DNA of 64,000 bases from Tetrahymena elliotti 4EA (taxonomy: Eukaryota > Ciliophora > Oligohymenophorea > Hymenostomatida > Tetrahymenidae). Where the stretch lies: NCBI GenBank assembly GCA_000231825.2, contig JH720298.1:1-64000 (forward strand), in the 5' to 3' direction. The notes beneath the pieces were generated by a model that made no database searches, had not been told where the DNA came from, and saw only the letters and a list, made by a program, of their open reading frames with translations. A program made the position numbers and the translations under genes. Below are positions 34,326 through 45,271 of the stretch, piece by piece (the stretch's first letter is position 1; every line of letters starts with the position of its first letter).

Positions 34326-35223
34326 ACATAATATCACAGAAAAGGGGTCCTCTGTAACAAGGATTATCCAATAAAAAAATCTAACTTACTCTCTCATTTA
34401 TTTTAAATATACTTCTAAATATATTTATTCTATCACAATCTTAAAATAGACATAGCCTGCCTTTCAAAAAAGTTAAATTTATAAATTCGTTAGTGCTTGT
34501 TTAAATTAAAAATTATAATTTTAAGCTGTTTATACTTTTATATTTTGCATATTTATTTATGCTTGCAAGTTTTTTCGTTCACTTTTTAATTCGTTTGTTT
34601 ATTTGCTTTTTTGTAGTAAAATTAACTCATTTTTCTATTGGCTGATTGATTGAATTTTCATGTTTTTCTCCTTTGGAATTACTAGTAGTCTTTTTTAACA
34701 AAATTAATAAACTATTTTTAAGTATGATAAGTAGTAATTTAAACTACTTTATGATTTATCGAGAAAGTGATTTGTTGAGATAGGATGAATAAATGCTAGA
34801 AAGTATTTAATTTTGGAGGATTTTTATTAAATGCTCATGGAAAAAAAGGAAGAAAGAAAAAGGAAATAAATTATAGATTTGTTAGATAAAGGAAGGAAAA
34901 CAGAACATATAATAGTTGTTTGATAGGAACAAATATTAATTCGTTTAGGTTGATATAAATTTTGAGAATTTTTTAGTGCATAAAGAAGATATTTGTAAAT
35001 TTATGATTGAATACACTTAGAAATCTAAAATTTTAAAGGATTTTAAAGATAGGTCATTTTAATTTTATATGGCCAGCTGCCAGCCTAAGCATTATGGTTT
35101 TTATGGATGGATCAATGTGTGGAGTTTAATTATTGTTAGTACTTTGATAATTTTAAATAATTAGTATGTGATTACGATTAATTAAATTTTGAGTGTATTG
35201 TATTGGTCTTTGAGCAAACAATT
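34326..35223. other. Convergent intergenic spacer
   Basis: A+T-rich spacer between the 3' ends of the TRIM-like gene and the minus-strand zinc-finger gene. No gene was seen. Confidence 0.55.
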
Positions 35224-36144
35224 TCAAAAGGTAGTCCTTAGTTATTAAGATTAGGGAAGCAGAAAATTATATTTACTTGATTTCAATTTTTCCATATATA
35301 ATTATTGTAAAGGATCTAATTATTTATGTACTAAATGAGATTGATAAAATTATTAAATATGTGGTAAATGGTTTTGGCATTCATTTTGAATATTAAAATA
35401 TTATTAATTTAAATTATATTATTGAGGGTAGGTATTATATTTGTTTGGATAATAATGTGGTGTCATAAAATGATAAAATGGGTTTATTTATTATGCATGA
35501 TGAATTGGCTGAGTCAATTCTTATGAGCTTTAAGTGCTTCTAAGAGGTGTTTAGCTGAATTAATAAGTTGCTGATTCATCATTTCTTTAAATTTATTCTT
35601 CTCTAGGTAGATGCTACTATATGTCACACTACTCCTATTTAACCTAAATCAAATCTTGAATGGGCATATTTTCTTACTTAACTTACACTTACACCTGTTA
35701 TACATTGATAATAACTTATTCATCTTGTTTTTACATGTTGCTGCTAACAGAATTTTCATTTTGCTCAACATTGTTTTCTTCATCAAACTCTTGTTTGACT
35801 GAATCAATTCTTTCAATTTTTATTTTCTTTTTATCATAACTGGCTTTTTTTCTCCCCTTTTCGAGTACATCCGGCTTAAATTCTTCACACGACTTGTGTA
35901 CTAGTCTCCAATGATTTGATAAAGCACCTCTACTAGCTAAAGTTGATCCACATTTACATGGGTATGCTACTCTTTTTACCTTCGTCCTTTTAATTTGCAC
36001 TTCATTCTTAGTGCCAAGTGGTCTTCCCATTTTTAATTGGTTTTATTTCCAAAGCAAATCATTGTCATGCTTTAGGCGGATATGATTGTAAAGAGAAGAG
36101 TTAGTAAAATATTTTTGCCCGCATTTGCAGGAATATTTATCCAT
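35224..36144 (-). CDS. Two-finger zinc protein with Gln-rich tail
   Basis: A single uninterrupted frame of 307 codons, ATG at 36144 (MDKYSCKCGQKYF) to TGA at 35224-35226. Two zinc fingers have an unusual C-x-C-x12-H-x4-H spacing: CKCGQKYFTNSSLYNHIRLK (then H) and CKCGSTLASRGALSNHWRL (then VH). A GRPLGTKN motif, resembling an AT-hook-like GRP core, lies between them. A basic stretch (KGRKKASYDKKKIKIERID) follows, possibly a nuclear signal. The last 170 residues are Gln/Asn/Tyr-rich. It is paralogous to the gene at 38040-38678. The likely role is nucleic-acid binding; the target is unknown. Confidence 0.72.
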
Positions 36145-37040
36145 TTTGAGAAGCTACTTACTTTAGATTTAAATTGATCTGATAAACAATTTTAATATTA
36201 ATTGGCTTTAAAGAGGATAATTAATTGTCGAATTATATGCAAATTTTCGAAAAAGAAATAATTATCAATTAACTTCAATGTTAATTATTTGATCAATCAA
36301 TAATCATGTGGATTAATAATATATTTTCACTCGATAAATTTCTAAAATTTTAGTTTATATGAATGCATTCTTTTGTTCGTTCATTTTATTGTCTTTTAGA
36401 AGCAAATTTAAAAAATAATATATTTATTGAAAAGATTAAATTATATCAAAATTTGATTCTTTTGTTTCCTTTTAAATTATGTGATAAAATATTTTTACCA
36501 TTTTTGATTAATTTAATAATCAAAAATTGTCAGTCAATATATAGAAAAGAATCAATCATAAATCAATCTTTTTAATTATCTATTTTGTCAAAAATCCTTT
36601 TCTTTATTCTTAACGCACTTAGATTTATTATTTTGTTTGTAAAAAAAATGTTGGTATTTTTATTTTATAACAAAAGATTATTTAATTTTGTTAGATTTTT
36701 TTTTTTAATTAAAATTTCTTTCTTGTTTCAATACAATCTATTTGCATACACTCTACACTGCATGCCAATCTTATTGAATTTATTTAAAATAATCAAATTA
36801 AAAATTTACAGCAACAAACAACCTTCAAAGAAAAATGGTATAAATATGAAAAAAAATATTTTATTTAACTATTACTGTAGTTGTTCTACTATTAGCAATT
36901 TAATCTGTTTTGATCTAATCAAAATACCAAATAATAAATAATAAAATAAAACATTCATTTATTTTGTTTCTTTGTTCTTGTTAAAAATTATCAAATTATG
37001 AAAATATTTTAAGTTTAATCCATTGAATTAAAATCCATTT
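36145..37040. other. Non-coding or unresolved DNA with a Gln-free open frame
   Basis: The plus strand has an unusually long frame from 36363 to about 37000 that contains almost no TAA/TAG codons. Its product would be nearly all Phe/Ile/Leu/Lys/Asn with scattered ATGs, which is what T-rich DNA yields. No motif was found, so it is not called as a gene. Confidence 0.4.
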
Positions 37041-37840
37041 TTTTAGGACAAGTTTAGTATTGCATGCACATATAGTTTTTAGTGTACTGAAGTAAAATAA
37101 TAGGATAGATCTCTTTAGAAATCTGCCCAAGTAACTAATTTTTCATTATGATTAATCTTCATGTCATGATTTTAATGATGATCATTCTGCACACATATCA
37201 TAGTATCTATTAAGCTTGTAATATAAGCTCTTAAAGAGTAAAATCTCAAGCAATATTTTTACAGTGTTAGAATAAATGAAGAGCGCCTTAGAAATAAAGG
37301 GATTAAAACTGAAAATTTCATTAAAGAAAAGCTTTTTACATGACGAAATAACATGAGCATCCATTTATATACATAATATGATGGATGAAAGCTGATGTGT
37401 GTTATAAAATGTTTGTCTGAGATCTTAGATATAGAGATGTAATATAATTTTGATTTTTTTGAAAAAACCATAAAAAATGCTAATCATAAAAATATTTATT
37501 CTTGAAAAATTATATTTTTAAACTCAATTGATTGGTAATAAATCAAATAGATATTCTATTATATTACCATTCATTCTTAATGATTTTCAAAAAGCAGCTG
37601 TGAATTTAAAATATGTAAAGCAGGAGAACAACATAAACAGTGTTTTTAAGTTGCTTTTACTCATAGAAGACATGATTTTTGAATCAATAAAAAAAATTTT
37701 TAGTTCCATGAATTTGGAGTATTTTTCTATTTTTCATTACAAAGCTTGTCAAGATTGTAATATAAAAGTTAATTAGTTTTGGAACAGCATAAGCTTATTG
37801 ATTTATGGTGAATTTTAACTTGTTCATATAATTTGATTCT
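37041..37840 (+). pseudogene. Possible decayed gene, two coding-like fragments
   Basis: Two plus-strand stretches have coding-like composition but no joint start. The first (about 37041-37354) follows a possible acceptor (TTTTTTTAG) and contains FSVLKQNNRIDLFRNLPK and SSNIFTVLEQMKSALEIKG before TGA. The second (about 37528-37830) contains NDFQKAAVNLKYVKQ and KACQDCNIKVN before TGA. They are in different frames and separated by an AT-rich segment. They may be exons of an unrecognised gene or relics, lying between the two zinc-finger paralogues. Confidence 0.25.
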
Positions 37841-38039
37841 GTTTCACCTCTCATTTTAGTTTTTAAAAATACATAAAAGTAAATAAATAAACTTGCAAGA
37901 AATTTAAGGATTAAAAATAATGTATCATTTTTGAATGAATTTTGATAGAAACGAAACATAGATATACATATTAATTAATACTGCTCCTTTTTTGATTAAA
38001 CTAATTAACATTTTTTCTTTTTGAGATCTTTACAATTTC

Positions 38040-38678
38040 TCAAAATTCGTAATTATTATTAAAACAATCATAATTATCATTTATATAATTATAATAATAA
38101 TAATAATCATTTTCACTATTTTATAGATAGCAGTAATTATCACTTAAAGGGCCAGAACACACAATCTACTCTTCAAGTTATGGTTATTAATAAAGATATC
38201 CTTATTGAATTTATTGTTCACTATTACCATAATGACCTTAATCAACATTTTCTGTCTCTAAAGTGTAATTGCATTACTCAGTGTCTACCATTTAAGTACT
38301 AAAGCATGCTGTCGTTAGTGTATCTTAGCATTTAAAACCTTATTAAATATCATTTGTAGTTATTCTTCTCTTTCTGCCTTATTATTTTTTTTAAATTTAG
38401 TAATAAGGATCATTCTTGTGTTTGATTCTAACATGATTAGAAAAAGAACCTTCTCCTTTCAGTACTTTTCCACACTTACATTTAATTAATTTAGCAGGAA
38501 TCCTTGAAGAATTTTTTTTATAGTTTTTCTAGCCTTCTGGTCTCCCCACTTTAACCTCAGTTATATTGTATTGTTCTTTGTCATTATTATGTTTTAGTTT
38601 TATATGGTTGAACAATGAAGAATTTCTATCATAAGACTTCTGACATAGGCATTTAAATTTTTTATCTTGGTTTTTCAT
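38040..38678 (-). CDS. Two-finger zinc protein, paralogue
   Basis: A single frame of exactly 213 codons, ATG at 38678 (MKNQDKKFKCLCQKSY) to TGA at 38040-38042, with no intron. The fingers are CLCQKSYDRNSSLFNHIKLK (then H) and CKCGKVLKGEGSFSNHVRI (then KH), with the same C-x-C-x12-H-x4-H spacing as the gene at 35224-36144. The linker has the equivalent VGRPEGQKN motif. The C-terminus is Gln/Asn/Tyr-rich (a run of Tyr and Asn codons) rather than basic. The two genes share strand, layout and linker, so they are a local duplicate pair separated by 1.9 kb. The likely role is nucleic-acid binding. Confidence 0.72.
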
Positions 38679-41007
38679 TTTCGGTATATTTATGTTTTTT
38701 ATTATTTTAATTTATTTTTTTATTATATAATTTTTGATTTTATTTTTTCTGCTTCTTATTTGATCATTTTAGTAGGCACAAATACAAATAGTTTGTTTAA
38801 AGTAAGAAAATTACAAAAACTTCTAAAAAAGCTTCTTAGCCATTTCAAGACATTCCGTGAATTAGATTTAAGAAGCGCAAACAATTATTAACAAATGATA
38901 AATATTTAACCTTAGTATTAGCTAGCATATCAGAGATTTAAGCACATTTTATAAGCTTACAAATTCAAAAAATCTGTCACTTTATTCTTTCTTATCTAAT
39001 TTACCTAATAATTTTTTCTATACATTCTTAATTCTGAGGATAAAATTTAGTAATTTGATTAGTTAACGAATGAATGATAAATAGTCAAGGCTGTTCAAGA
39101 AATTATGAAATGCACACAAATTAAAGTTTCAAAGAGAGTTCAATTCTTCTGAATTGAATTATTATAAATTTAATCATCATAAAACAATTAATCTAGTTTC
39201 TTACTAAAAGTATTTTCCTTGTTAAAAAAACAGGATTCACAAAAATTAAAATTGATAATAACAATTCAGCTACTTAAAAACACAAGATTCTAGTATCTAA
39301 AACTTACAGGATCTTCTTTTCTGTTTGAGAAAAGCAATATTTTTTATTTTTTTATGATAAAAATTTCTAATTTTTTTCTATAAAATAGTTTTATAAAATT
39401 GTAAATTGCTTGGATGAACTCTACCCACATCAATTATATTAACCTCATCTTTTCTTTTTGATTCTATTTATTTTACATATCATACATAAATCGAAATTTC
39501 AAAATTGGTGTTTCAAAATAAAAATTAACCTCTCTCTTTCAAGCCTTTTTTATTAATTTTGTTTACATTCATATTTTATTGGTATTCTTGAACCTGATTC
39601 TTTGATTAAAAATTTTACTCAGAAGAAATTTAAAATTTTATTTAATAGATTTAGTATTTCACAAAAAATGCTCGAGTATTAGAAATAGAAACACTAAAAT
39701 CATTTAAACTTTCGCAAATACTTTTAAAATAAAAATATTAAACATTGTTCTCTAATTAATGAATGAATTAGAGATTTAAAAAAGTAGTATTCAGAATTTT
39801 TTTTTATTTAATTAATCAAAACAGGATTAATGGGGAAATTTCCTTCCCCTTTACATTAAAATCTTTTTAGTGGATTAGATATATATTTCTTAAAAAGTTT
39901 AATAGTAGGCTACCTTTTCAAAAAATTTTTAATCTATTGAAAATAGATTTTTAGATATTTTATAAGTTCTTTCTAATTTTAGGTAAAAATAGAAAAATCT
40001 ATTTTGTTTTTATGTCAAATAATTTGAGGAAAAGAGTAGAAAAATATTGATTTTTTATTTGTTTCAAAATAATACTAAGATTTGTTTGCTTCTTTGCTTG
40101 TATGTTATTAACTAGTAAAAATAAAAAGATTGATTATTGTGGTCAAAATAAACTCACAAACAAATTTTTAATTTAGTTATTATTTGAAAATTATATTAAA
40201 TCCATAGATAATAGCTATTTCTTCTCTTATTTGAGTAACCTAATATTATTAACTCTAAAAATAATATTAGTCATCATTTATATATACATGCTCACTTTTT
40301 AGATTATTTGAGATAAAAATTAAATATATTTTCTAAACATACTTAAAATGAGGATAGATATTAATCTTTATTCTACTCCAAAAATTTACTACTAATATTT
40401 CCAAATTTGTATTAATAGTCTTATGACTTAAAAAGCTTAATTTATTCTTAAAAAAGAGTTATTTTATGATTGATTTATATGAGATTTTCTTCTACTAAAA
40501 TTTAGGATATGATAAATCTTCTGATCAAAACAAAATATTTTTATATTCTTACTGATTAAGTTTCAGTGTTTAGATCTTTTAAAATCTTATCAATTTTGTT
40601 AAGTTAATTCGTTTATTGATTAACATTTGACAAATATTTAGTTACTTTATTTGAAATTATTAATAGAATGTTTTCCCCATACCCTTTATTAAAGCTTAAG
40701 ATTACACAAATCAGAAGCATTAATCTTCATTCTTTTTTTCTTTTATTCATTTTTAAAAATAAAAAATTTTAAGTAAAGTTTTAAATTATTTAATTTTAAC
40801 TTTATGTGCACGAAATAGTTTAAAAGATATTTATTGAAATTAGGTTCTTTCTTTGAGCATCTCTATTCTTTACTTCTGGAGAGAAAACATCTAACTCTAC
40901 TTCTTGATTTTTTTTCAAAATATTCTTTTATATTAAACGTGAGCTTATACAGTTATTAGAAAATACTTGATCCTACAAAGCGGATATTTTCCTAGAATTT
41001 CAACTCA
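38679..41007. other. Gene-poor DNA, about 2.3 kb
   Basis: A long A+T-rich stretch with no coding frame recognised on either strand. A plus-strand 74-codon frame at 38667-38891 overlaps the promoter of the zinc-finger gene and is judged a chance ORF. Confidence 0.55.
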
Positions 41008-41008
41008 C

Positions 41009-41096
41009 TAAAGACAGGACTTAAAAAATGAACATAAATTGATTTTAAATTCTCATGTTAAATTAAATAGAAAAAATAATTGAAAGAATACTTTTT
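41009..41096. repeat. Degenerate direct repeat, copy A
   Basis: It begins with a GACAGGA-like word, runs through TCATGTTAAATTAAATAG and ends in a CTTTTT run. It matches the copy at 41226-41318 over about 90 bases with scattered substitutions, in the same orientation. Confidence 0.5.
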
Positions 41097-41225
41097 GTTT
41101 ATGATATTATTAATTTTTATTGTCCATTTAAAATTCATTCACTTAAAAAAAGAATTGAATAAATGAAAAAGAAGTTATAGTTTTATTGAATTATAATTAG
41201 GAGCTACAAATAACTTTAACTGGCT

Positions 41226-41318
41226 ACAGACAGGAATAATAAAAAATCAACTGAAATAAATCTATTTTACATTTTCATGTTAAGCTAAATAGAATAAATA
41301 ATTTAAAGAACGCTTTTT
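41226..41318. repeat. Degenerate direct repeat, copy B
   Basis: Same order of words as copy A, about 217 bp downstream: ACAGACAGGAATAA, TCATGTTAAGCTAAATAG, then a CTTTTT run. It suggests an old tandem duplication upstream of the Rab gene. No open reading frame is conserved between copies. Confidence 0.5.
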
Positions 41319-41707
41319 CAATTCTCTTTATTTTATTAATTAATAATCTATTTAAAAAATTTTTAAGTAATTAAATAAATAGCTAAGTAAAACAAACAAG
41401 CTTCTTTTTTTTAATTTTAGAATTGGAATATTTAGTTAAAATTTTAATTAGCTTTTTAATATTCAATCATTCGAAAAACGTGCTGAAATTTATGGAAATA
41501 TCTTCTTTTTCACATTTTTTTTCTTTGTTTTATTCTATTTGTTTTTGATACAAAAAAGGGACTCTTAATTATTTTCAATAGTATTTTGTAAGAATCCTGC
41601 AGAATTTTGTTTGAATAATTAAGTTGAATAAAAACGAAAAAAAGTGTTCTATTTGTAATTTAAGAAAATCAATTAATTTTATCATTTATAACAATAAAGA
41701 TAATTAA

Positions 41708-42639
41708 ATGTAGGATTTTTACCCAAAAAAGAAGGAGGAATAGGTTGATACTCTTTTTAAGTTTATAATAGTAGGAAACGCTTCATCAGGGAAAACATGT
41801 TTATTGCATTATTTTATAGAGGGAAAGCGTAATACAAAAATTGAAAGCATAATTTCACAATATTTCTTAATTAGTTTGTCATTTAATTTAGATTAATATG
41901 TTTCAGCAATTTATAAAAAGCTAAGAAATTTAAAATATTTTATCATACAGCAAAACAAAATTCCACTTATACAATCGGTGTTGAATTCGGGTCAAAAATA
42001 GAAAAAGTTGGATCTAAGTTAGTTAAATTTTAGATTTGGGATACTGCAGGATAAGAAAGATTCAGATCTGTAGCTCGTACATATTACAGAGGAGCAGTAG
42101 GAGCAGTAATAGTTTTTGATTTAACTAAGTAAAATAGCAATTTGAGACTTTTAAATTGAATGAATTTTGCAAGTATCTATTTTTTTATTAACTAATATTT
42201 TTATTAAACAAATTAACAGCATAGATTCATTTCATTCTCTTTAAAATTGGGTTAATGATGTTAGAGAATTAGCAAATAAAGAAGTATGTATTGTTGTTTG
42301 CGGAAATAAATCGGATTTGACTGATGAGCGAGCAGTTTAAAGTCATGAAGCTAAGCGTTAATGTGAAAGTCTTGATGTTGAATACATAGAAACTAGTGCT
42401 TTAACAGGAGAAAATGTTAATGAGGCATTTTCAATTATTACTAAAACCATATTATAGAAAATAGAAAACAATTAAATGGGTAAAAAATTATTTGAAAATA
42501 TCTAATATAAAAAAATAAAAAGAATAGCAATTAAGTAAAGCATTTTATTTTATAAAAAGAGCCTGTTTTTTAACCACGTCCATTTACTCCTAAACCTGAC
42601 CAATTTGACATTGATAAACCTCCTAAATGTAATTGCTGA
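41708..42639 (+). CDS. Rab4-like small GTPase
   Basis: The start is the ATG at 41708 (MQDFYPKKKEEQVDTLFKF) and the stop is TGA at 42637-42639. Three introns at 41829-41950, 42129-42219 and 42480-42559 each restore frame. All G boxes are present: GNASSGKT (P-loop), STYTIGVEFG (switch I), WDTAGQERFRS (switch II), GNKSD, and ETSALTGENV. The effector and switch sequences are closest to the Rab4/Rab14 group as known from other eukaryotes. The C-terminus ends CNC, a dicysteine CxC signal for double geranylgeranylation and membrane attachment. The known role of Rab4-type GTPases is recycling traffic from early endosomes. Full-length and apparently functional. Confidence 0.9.
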
Positions 42640-43443
42640 TTAAGATAGACTTTAATTAAAAATAGCTTATTATCACAAATAGAGAACTTTAAAAAAGAGA
42701 TAACCAACCTATGCAAAATATTAAAATAAAATTTCAATCAATAAATTAGTTTGAAGATATAAAAATCAAATAACTTTCTTTAAATCATATAAAAATTCTC
42801 ATATAATAATTATTATGTAATATTTATCTTTATATATACTATACTTTTTAAAAATATGTATTCAACTATCCAAAAAATATATTAACTTAATTCATTAAAT
42901 TANNNNNNNNNNNNNNNNNNNNNNNNNNNNNNNNNNNNNNNNNNNNNNNNNNNNNNNNNNNNNNNNNNNNNNNNNNNNNNNNNNNNNNNNNNNNNNNNNN
43001 NNATAAAAATTCAATAATTCTATCGAGTAATTTTAAATTTTTAGCTATTTATTATATCAATTAAAATATAATTTGGAAAATGGTCTTATTCAAAAAGAGA
43101 ATCCTTAAAAATATTTGTAGTTTATTTACCTATTACTAAATATTATTTTAATTTCGGAACAGCTTTTAAAAAGAAAGAAAAAATATTTTTTCATTTAAAA
43201 TGTTAAATAAAAAGAGCATAAATTATCCTAATTTATGAATTTAAAAATTCTGGTTTATCCTTTCAGATTAATTTGAATAAAATAAGAGTAATTTTTTTTT
43301 ATCATAAATAATAAACTAAATTTTTTTACAATTTTTTAGATTTTTAGGACAAGAAAGATAAAGTCAAAATAAACTTGAATAATTTTTTTGTTTAATTTAT
43401 TATATAAAATTAGTTTACCTTTTCAGATTATTAAAAAATATAA
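42640..43443. other. Intergenic with assembly gap
   Basis: Exactly 100 Ns at 42903-43002, a conventional placeholder for a gap of unknown size. The flanks are A+T-rich without coding character. This is the convergent 3' region of the Rab and RING genes. Confidence 0.8.
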
Positions 43444-44982
43444 TCATTATTGTACTACGGCTCTGCACATCGGACATTTTTAGTTAACTTTGAACCACTC
43501 CATGATACAGGTTTTGTGAAAGCATCTTTTACAGCAATCAGATAGATAGACTTAATCTTTTTCTTCAAATTCAACTAGGCAGATAATACAACAAAGCTCA
43601 GAAATTTCTTATGCAGTGTATTTTTTTGTTGATAAAAGAATGTTCTTAATATCAGTTAATGATTGAGTCTTAATATTTTTCTTGCGTTTGCAAGTTAATA
43701 TTTAAACAAAGAAGTAGAAAATAAGAGCTAAAAGCATAAAAATAATAGCTGATGATACAAATATCAACTGCAGCCAATAAAATATAGAGTAATAAAAGCT
43801 AAAGACTAATGAGACAGCCCCCTCTGATGGATAGCAGAAACTAAAAGTGAATTAAACTATATTGTAAATAACCAAATAGTATTCTTCTAGGAAGGAATAG
43901 ACTTTCAAAATTTTAGACAATCTAACATTGTCTTTGTACTTGATAATTGTTTCTATTTCTCTCTAGATCGTATTTTGATTTATTTAGTAAATCATTTGTT
44001 AATTGTTTTCTATCAAATAATCAGTTTCTTTGAGTGTATTAAACTGTAATTAATTTAAGTCAAGCAAATTCTTCTGGTAATGATAAAAACATATTCTGTT
44101 ATCTTTTAACAAAGGCGAGTTTAACAATATATTTTTGAGAATATTATCATTCAAAGTAGTTTTTGTTGATAAGTTAAAGATTTAAATTAAATAATAATTT
44201 TCTATTGAAGCTTTTTTTTATTAATTTTATTGATCTAAATTGCTTTTATCTTCTGCTTAATTCAAAGCATTTTCTTAATTCTAGTTTTAATTATCATTTT
44301 AGATGTTATTATTTTAATTACCAATACTTAAACTGTTATTATTGTTAATACCAGAACTCAAAATGTTATTATTTTAATTACCAAGACTAAAGTTGTTATT
44401 ATTTATTATAGATTAATATTAAACTTAGTTTAAATTTATTATAGATTAATATTAAACTTAGTTTAAATTGTTTATCATATTGTTACCATTTTATAATTAT
44501 ATAAGAGCATTATTAATTTAATTTATTCCATTACTTACTTCAGCTGACAATTGTTATTATTAGCTATTTTGGTATTAAACAGCTGCTAAAACTAATTAGA
44601 TATACTCTTAAGGAATATTTTATTCAAAATTTTACATTATTTATAAGATGCTATTTGCATTCTATTAATTATTCTGAGGCTATTAATTTGGTGAGCCAGC
44701 ATTTGCCTGCATGTAATTATTTGCTATTGGATTATATTCATTGTTTTCTATGTTTTCATTATTTATATTATTGTTATTATTCTGGCTGGCGTTATCATTT
44801 TGTTAGCCTTCGTCTTAATCTTATTTTTACTATGCATTTATTTATTATATTTTATTTTGTAATTCTTATTACTTTTTATACTACCCTTGTAATTCTGATA
44901 AAATGAAATAGAAAGGGTTATGAGAGAGTATATTATTATCATAAAGACTTAAAATTTTCAGAAATTATTTAGATTTTATCAT
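43444..44982 (-). CDS. Membrane-anchored RING-H2 protein
   Basis: Uninterrupted frame of 513 codons from the ATG at 44982 (MIKSKQFLKILSLYDNN) to TGA at 43444-43446. The N-terminal 250 residues are Gln/Asn-rich. A hydrophobic segment (LQLIFVSSAIIFMLLALIF, continuing YFFV) is followed by a basic patch (KRKKN) that marks the cytosolic side. The RING-H2 domain closes the protein: CCIICLVEF, then CCKRCFHKTC and KCPMC, giving C-x2-C...C-x-H-x2-C...C-x2-C. Membrane RING-H2 proteins are usually E3 ligases in sorting or ER quality control. The frame stays open upstream in the same phase to 46416, so this and the next ORF may be one gene; the ATG chosen here is not secure. Confidence 0.65.
44402..44467. 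repeat. Perfect 33-bp tandem duplication inside the RING gene
   Basis: Two identical 33-bp units (44402-44434 and 44435-44467) encode a repeated 11-residue block, NLNQVQYQSII, on the minus strand. Directly upstream on the plus strand (44300-44400) degenerate repeats encode SLGNQNNN/LSIGNQNNN blocks. The length is a multiple of three, so the frame is preserved. Confidence 0.85.
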
Positions 44983-45031
44983 AATGTAAATATTTAGCAA
45001 AAAATTTCTATATGAAAATACAGTATAGAGA

Positions 45032-45271
45032 ATGAAATGTGCTAATATTAAGGGCTCACAATACGATGAGGTATTCCTGGCTAAAAGATATGTAAATGCT
45101 ATACAGAGTGGTAAATAGAATATTGTAAGTGAAATCTGTTTGAATTTAACTTTCTAGGTAAAAATAATATTTAAAGAATTTATTGATTAAATTTTGAGTT
45201 CTAATCTATATCTTAAAGAAGAAATATATGCTTAAGTTTGCTATAACTAGAAAGAGCATTCATCACTTTGA
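45032..45271 (+). CDS. Possible small antisense gene
   Basis: ATG at 45032 (MKCANIKGSQYDEVFLAKRY), a perfect-looking 36-nt GT-AG intron at about 45123-45158, then KIIFKEFIDQILSSNLYLKE and a TGA at 45269-45271, about 67 residues. Its codons look more like coding sequence than the opposite frame, which reads hydrophobic here. It overlaps the region joining the two minus-strand ORFs, so at most one interpretation can be right. No family was recognised. Confidence 0.3.

Noticed and set aside
36363..36941. Long plus-strand frame with few TAA/TAG
   Set aside because: Product is Phe/Ile/Leu/Lys/Asn only, with no domain; real genes here use TAA/TAG freely.
44655..44906. Plus-strand Phe/Leu/Tyr-rich ORF
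   Set aside because: Antisense shadow of the Gln/Asn-rich minus-strand RING gene; TAA/TAG/AAT codons read backwards give Leu, Ile and Tyr.
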